Source: Pelotomaculum thermopropionicum SI
GTDB lineage: Bacteria > Bacillota > Desulfotomaculia > Desulfotomaculales > Pelotomaculaceae
Length of the DNA: 64,000 bases
Reading direction: 5' to 3'
NCBI GenBank assembly: GCA_000010565.1
Contig: AP009389.1
Location: 1,054,001-1,118,000 of the forward strand
Below the pieces are notes generated by a model. That model did no database searches, was not told the origin of the DNA, and worked only from the letters and a program-made list of their open reading frames with translations. A program made the position numbers and the translations under genes. This document shows, in pieces, positions 60,265 to 64,000 of this stretch (position 1 is the stretch's first letter; every line of letters begins with the position of its first letter).

Positions 60265-61296
60265 TCAACTGGCCGGCGTTTTGTTTTCTGCCCGGCTTTT
60301 GCCCGGGCCAAAAAGCTTTTTCAGCCACCTTGCCGCCAGGCTTGAGAGGGAAGGAAACGGCCCCGTTATGGATTCGATGTAGGCTGCCGGCACCTTTCTT
60401 TTTTTCTGGACTGCCTGCCGCTTCTTGAGGGTGGCGGGCAGATTTTTCACAAGCTGCAAGTATATTGAAAGCACCGTTTTCAGGTCTCTGGTTTTGGCCA
60501 GGTAAATCAGGGAAACAAGCAGGTGGACGGCGAGAAAGGCCGGCAGCATTTTTAACAGCAGCTTAAGGGGCAGGTTTTTCAGGTGGACGAAGACGATATT
60601 CCGCTGCAGAAAGAGAAAGCGCCTGGCCGGCATCCGGTCCGAGGTGGCCTGATGGATGTGATAAACCACCGCGGTGGGGACGTAGAGGCATCTGTAACCC
60701 ATTAACTGGGCCCTTAAGCCGAGGTCCACGTCTTCGTAATAGGCAAAAAAGTCCTCGTCAAAAAGCCCCGTTTCCATGAGCATTTCCCGGCGGTAAATGG
60801 CGGCCCCGGCGCATGCGGAAAACAGCCACCGCGGCCGGTCGTACTGGCCCGCGTCAATTTCCCCCTTGCCGGTAATGTTGCCGTAAAAGGCCAGCCTGTC
60901 GCCGGCGTTGTCAATTAAATTCCTTTGAAAAAAGTTCAACATTTTCGAGGCGCAGAATCCGGCCTCCGGATTCTGTTCCAGGGCTTTGATCAATTCCCCC
61001 AGCCATTTAGGGTCCGCTTCGGTATCGTTGTTCAGCAGGGCGATGTATTTGCCCGCCGCCGCCCGGATGCCGCGGTTTATGGCCCGGCTGAACCCCTCGT
61101 TCCGGGAAAGCCGGATGAGCCTTACCTCCGGGTAGCAGGCTTGGATCATCTCCGCGGAGCCGTCGCTCGAGCCGTTGTCCACCACGATTATTTCAAAGTC
61201 ACGGCAGGTCTGGCGCCTCAGAGAGGCAAGGCAGGTTTGCAACAGCATCCTTCCATTCCAGTTCGGAATTACGACCGATGCCAGCGGTGCGGACAT
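60265..61296 (-). CDS. Glycosyltransferase family 2 (rhamnosyltransferase-like)
   Basis: 343 residues. GT-A fold with SVVIPNWNGRMLLQTCLASL, VVDNGSSDGSAEMI, ALLNNDTEADPKWL (DxD-type) and FFAYYEDVDLGLRAQLMGYR. This matches the RfbF/WbbL-type GT2 that adds rhamnose. A C-terminal hydrophobic stretch (about 240-290) and a basic tail are present. ATG 61296 lies one base after the upstream gene stop, so the two are coupled. The frame extends further upstream but into the methyltransferase gene. Confidence 0.92.
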   Translation of the reverse strand: MSAPLASVVIPNWNGRMLLQTCLASLRRQTCRDFEIIVVDNGSSDGSAEMIQACYPEVRLIRLSRNEGFSRAINRGIRAAAGKYIALLNNDTEADPKWLGELIKALEQNPEAGFCASKMLNFFQRNLIDNAGDRLAFYGNITGKGEIDAGQYDRPRWLFSACAGAAIYRREMLMETGLFDEDFFAYYEDVDLGLRAQLMGYRCLYVPTAVVYHIHQATSDRMPARRFLFLQRNIVFVHLKNLPLKLLLKMLPAFLAVHLLVSLIYLAKTRDLKTVLSIYLQLVKNLPATLKKRQAVQKKRKVPAAYIESITGPFPSLSSLAARWLKKLFGPGKSRAENKTPAS

Positions 61297-61297
61297 A

Positions 61298-62128
61298 TTA
61301 TCCCAGCCTTTGCGTAATATCTTCAGGCCTGGCCGGCCTGCAGGGCAGAAAAACTTTGGCGGGTTTTTTCCAGACCAGCAGGCAGGCGTAATAAGGCGGC
61401 ACATTGTCCTTTTTCTTTAAGAAAAGGCTGTACCTCAGCGCCGTCAGGAGCCCGGCATAGGGCACCTCTTTTAGCTTCATGACTTCCAGCCAGACGCGGC
61501 CGTTCTGTATTCCTTCCAGGTGGGCGCCGGGGAAAATGTTTAAAAGCTCCTCCACGCAGGGCAGGCCTGCCTCCAGATGTTCCCTGGTATTTTTCTCCCA
61601 AGTTCCGAACTTCTGCCGGTACCAGTCGTAATATTGCCGGTCGAATACCGATCCCTGAAAGGTTCCGTCCGAACTGTCGGCAGGACAGTAAATTATAACG
61701 GCATTTTTGGCCACGCGTTTGAGTTCGCTGCAGTATGCCGGCTTTGCCGGGGCGGGAACGTGTTCTATTGAAGCTACGGATATGACCATGTCAAATTCGC
61801 CGTCCTTAAAAGGCAGGCTGCAGCCGTCGGCTAAAACGGCCTGCAGGTTTAACTTTTGCCTGGCCCGGAAGACGGCCTTTTCATCCAGATCCGCCACCGT
61901 AATGTTAAAACGCTCCGGCTTAAGGAAGTTTTTGATTATTCCGTCGCCGCCTCCCACGTCGAGTACGCTGGCCGGTGCGGCGTTCCCGCAGCATTCGTAA
62001 ATCTTGTCGGTCACCGCCTTGTAACGCTGCCACCTGTCCACGGGAAAAAAGCCGCATCTTTTTTCGAATATGTGCCTCAGTACGTTGTCGGGTATAAGGC
62101 AGAGCCGCAACAATGAATTAAGCTTCAT
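61298..62128 (-). CDS. Class I SAM-dependent methyltransferase
   Basis: 276 residues. Motif I is VLDVGGGDGIIKNFLKPE, followed by VADLDEKAVFRARQ, the DGCSLPFKDGEFDMVISVASIEHV block (motif IV) and VKNAVIIYCP-like RVAKNAVIIYCPAD. This is Methyltransf_11. It may cap or modify a sugar or lipid; substrate unknown. ATG 62128 has GGGGTG upstream. It is the first gene of a two-gene minus-strand unit with the GT2 gene, divergent from the second amj. Confidence 0.88.
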   Translation of the reverse strand: MKLNSLLRLCLIPDNVLRHIFEKRCGFFPVDRWQRYKAVTDKIYECCGNAAPASVLDVGGGDGIIKNFLKPERFNITVADLDEKAVFRARQKLNLQAVLADGCSLPFKDGEFDMVISVASIEHVPAPAKPAYCSELKRVAKNAVIIYCPADSSDGTFQGSVFDRQYYDWYRQKFGTWEKNTREHLEAGLPCVEELLNIFPGAHLEGIQNGRVWLEVMKLKEVPYAGLLTALRYSLFLKKKDNVPPYYACLLVWKKPAKVFLPCRPARPEDITQRLG

Positions 62129-62257
62129 GTCAACACCCCTGATTTGGAAATTTATTTCTATGCTATTAAAACTTTTCTTTGATTGTTCATCTTGTGGCGG
62201 GTCATTTCCTGATGCAGGACGATATATTAAAAAAGATAAAGTTCACCGTGGTGAAAA

Positions 62258-63130
62258 ATGGACCGCTTACTGGTTATAATGGCGCTTACCGCGCTGGTGC
62301 ACCTGATCAGCACCCTGGCCTACTCGGTCCGGGTGGCCGGGGTGCGCACCCGGCGCCTGATGACGGCCTTTTCCCTCTACAACATAATTTATCTTCTGGC
62401 AAGCGTTTCCAATAACATTCAGGCACCCCTGCTCACCTCTATTATGGAACACGGCATCAGGGCCGCTTTGCTGGAGGCGGGGATTAGCGGCCCTCCTGAG
62501 CAATTGGTCTGTCTTGAAGCCTACAAGGAGCGCCTGAGTTTGCTGGCCGGGCAAATCCGCATGGTAATTGCCGCTTCCACCTTCGGGACGTTGCTGGGGG
62601 CGTTTTTAATCCCGCTCTTTGTGCGGATTTTTATCCGGGCAATTGGCCTGTTCGAAGAAACCGGTTCGGTGGCCCGTGCCTTTGTAAGGCTTTTTTCAGC
62701 CTGCCTTTCGCCGGGGCGCCGGCGGCAGGGGCGCCTGCCCCTTCTCCTTGCTTTGAGCAGGATTGCAGCCTGGAAAAGGCCAACGATTCCGGTTAATTTT
62801 CTTCTGGCCAATATTATCGTAACGGGGCTTTATACCACCGGTGTCCTCTCGGCCCTTTACGCCGGGGCCATGTTTCCCGACTTTCGTTCGACTGCCGCAA
62901 TGCTGGCGGCGGTGGTAAACGGCGCGGCCACCGTCCTGGGCGCAGTGGTGGTGGAACCGGCGGCCTCCTCGATTACCGACGGGGCGCTGCGCGGGGAAAG
63001 GGACGAGGCCGATGTAAAGCAAATGGCCTTTTACATGGCCTTAACCCGCCTGCTGGGAACGGTTTTGGCCCAGGTGCTCTTTCTGCCCGGCGCATACTTT
63101 ATTAAATTTCTGGCGCAGCTTCTGGCATAG
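62258..63130 (+). CDS. Amj family lipid flippase (second copy)
   Basis: 290 residues, paralogue of the first Amj copy with the same blocks: LTALVHLISTLAYSVRVAGVRTRRL, IIYLLASVSNNIQAPLLTSIMEHG, and TTGVLSALYAGAMFPDFRSTAAML (in parts). The order of helices is the same. It probably flips a lipid-linked precursor; the pairing with the first copy suggests two substrates or recent duplication. ATG 62258 has GGTGAAAA upstream. It overlaps the downstream minus-strand gene by 29 bases at the 3' ends. Confidence 0.9.
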   Translation: MDRLLVIMALTALVHLISTLAYSVRVAGVRTRRLMTAFSLYNIIYLLASVSNNIQAPLLTSIMEHGIRAALLEAGISGPPEQLVCLEAYKERLSLLAGQIRMVIAASTFGTLLGAFLIPLFVRIFIRAIGLFEETGSVARAFVRLFSACLSPGRRRQGRLPLLLALSRIAAWKRPTIPVNFLLANIIVTGLYTTGVLSALYAGAMFPDFRSTAAMLAAVVNGAATVLGAVVVEPAASSITDGALRGERDEADVKQMAFYMALTRLLGTVLAQVLFLPGAYFIKFLAQLLA

Positions 63131-64000
63131 GCGCATCCGGTTCGAGCAGCCTGTGCCTTTTTATTTCTTCCGCCACCAGCCGGGCGGCCAGCCCGGCCCC
63201 GGCAGTGTTCCAGTGGGTGTCGTCGAAGTGGTAAAGGTCGTTGCCCTTATTGATTTCGTCCCGGAAGGCCCCGATCAGGTTTACGGCAAGCACGCCGTTT
63301 CTTTTCAGCTCTTCGGTCAGGCGGTCGATAAAGCGGGCATCGCCGCTTAATTTTTCCTCATCGGCAATCTGCTCGTAATAGGCGTTGTACTTGTCCGGGA
63401 CGGCAAGGAAGATGAGGGTAATACCGTGCTTTTTCAGCTCTCTGTCGACGTAAGCGATGAATTCCGCCGACCGCCTCAGATCTTGCTCGAAGTTGGGCCG
63501 CTTGAAAGAGTAAAGGTCGTTTTTGTAAAACAGAAGCTCTTTCCCGTTCTTCAGCCTGACCAGCCCGGCGTCGCCGAGCAGCGGCTTTCCGGCGGCAAGG
63601 TAAGCCAGGTTGTTGATCAAGAACTTGACGTTGGCCAGGTTGACCGCTCTTAGCCGCTTCGGAGATTTCCCCTTCTTTTCCCAGTTCTCGTTGTACTCCA
63701 GTTTTTTTCTGGCATTTGCGTAATAGCAGGGGACGTTGGCGAGATTGAAAACATCAGCGCTGATGTTTCTCTCAGCGCTTTCCCAGACCAGGACGCGCGC
63801 TTCTTTAATCAGGCCGCCCTGCAGGAAGGCAAAGGGGTCCTCCACCCCGTTTGCGGCCATGTTGTAGCAGTTAACGCCCAGGATTTGTTCCAGGAGGTTG
63901 TTAAAGCGCTGGCCGTCGCCGTTGAAAAGCATGAACGAGTCGCCCACTGTGACCACCGGGAAGACCGCCCTGCCGCCGTAATTTTTGTTCAGGTAGCCCA
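63102..64000 (-). CDS. AlgX/AlgJ-like SGNH acyltransferase domain protein (partial)
   Basis: The gene runs past the window edge at 64000, with at least 299 codons seen. The SGNH-type GDSF motif is in VTVGDSFMLFNGDG, and the catalytic DxxH is in YHFDDTHWNTAGAGLAAR near the C-terminus. This matches AlgX/AlgJ-like domains (DHHW family) that O-acetylate polysaccharides with a membrane MBOAT partner. The frame is open upstream to the window end, so the true start is not visible. It likely modifies the glycan made by this locus. Confidence 0.85.
   Translation of the reverse strand, partial: GYLNKNYGGRAVFPVVTVGDSFMLFNGDGQRFNNLLEQILGVNCYNMAANGVEDPFAFLQGGLIKEARVLVWESAERNISADVFNLANVPCYYANARKKLEYNENWEKKGKSPKRLRAVNLANVKFLINNLAYLAAGKPLLGDAGLVRLKNGKELLFYKNDLYSFKRPNFEQDLRRSAEFIAYVDRELKKHGITLIFLAVPDKYNAYYEQIADEEKLSGDARFIDRLTEELKRNGVLAVNLIGAFRDEINKGNDLYHFDDTHWNTAGAGLAARLVAEEIKRHRLLEPDAPMPEAAPEI

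Overview
The window reads as a chromosome segment of a spore-forming anaerobic Firmicute of the Peptococcaceae (Pelotomaculum/Desulfotomaculum type). Grounds: SpoIID, YteA and IreB genes, a GC-rich coding style with many GTG/TTG starts, the ruv-queH-queA-tgt-yajC-secDF and alaS-ireB-ruvX-yrzB gene orders, 6S RNA between aspS and tcdA, and a probable selenoprotein. The genus is an inference from gene content and order; no search was run.

Layout. 1-620: end of an rRNA operon (23S 3' end, spacer hairpin, 5S, terminator). 0.7-13.4 kb: thioesterase, LysM protein, yebC, ruvC-ruvA-ruvB, queH, spoIID-like, queA-tgt, yajC, an HD hydrolase and secD-secF (Holliday junction processing, queuosine, protein export). 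13.6-24.2 kb: small regulators (DUF5665, YteA, UspA), a BFN nuclease, a cation-efflux gene behind an attenuator-like leader, recJ, apt, relA/spoT, dtd and a metallo-hydrolase. 24.2-31 kb: T-box-controlled hisS-aspS, 6S RNA, tcdA, trxA, rarA. 31.1-31.5 kb: a non-coding array of palindromic hairpin units with compensatory base changes. 31.6-34.8 kb: iscR (broken reading frame)-iscS-iscU-mnmA, the sulfur relay to tRNA thiolation. 35-46 kb: small proteins, AI-2E-type permease, alaS (frameshifted as given), ireB, aldo-keto reductase, ruvX, yrzB, vanW, mltG, U32 peptidase. 46-49 kb: a PBP, a triple-HTH regulator and a SHOCT protein. 49.2-49.4 kb: a minus-strand glutaredoxin-like gene with an in-frame TGA where the first active-site cysteine belongs. 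49.5-64 kb: a surface-glycan locus (methyltransferases, SDR dehydratase, nucleotide-sugar dehydrogenase, dTDP-rhamnose genes rmlA-C-D-B, glycosyltransferases, two Amj-type flippases, an AlgX-like acyltransferase).

How parts fit together. IscS/IscU/MnmA form a sulfur pathway. The T-box specifier, placed by homology with the glyQS layout, reads AAC (Asn), and AspRS carries the His and Gly residues typical of non-discriminating enzymes; both point to Asn-tRNA made by transamidation. The rml genes supply dTDP-rhamnose for the GT2/GT4 enzymes, and the Amj paralogues may flip lipid-linked products.

Most notable items: the putative selenocysteine glutaredoxin with a SECIS-like hairpin; the palindromic RNA array at 31.1-31.5 kb; the Asn-type T-box on hisS-aspS; the leader RNA before the cation-efflux gene; paired Amj genes; and several single-base reading-frame defects (iscR, alaS) that may be sequence errors.
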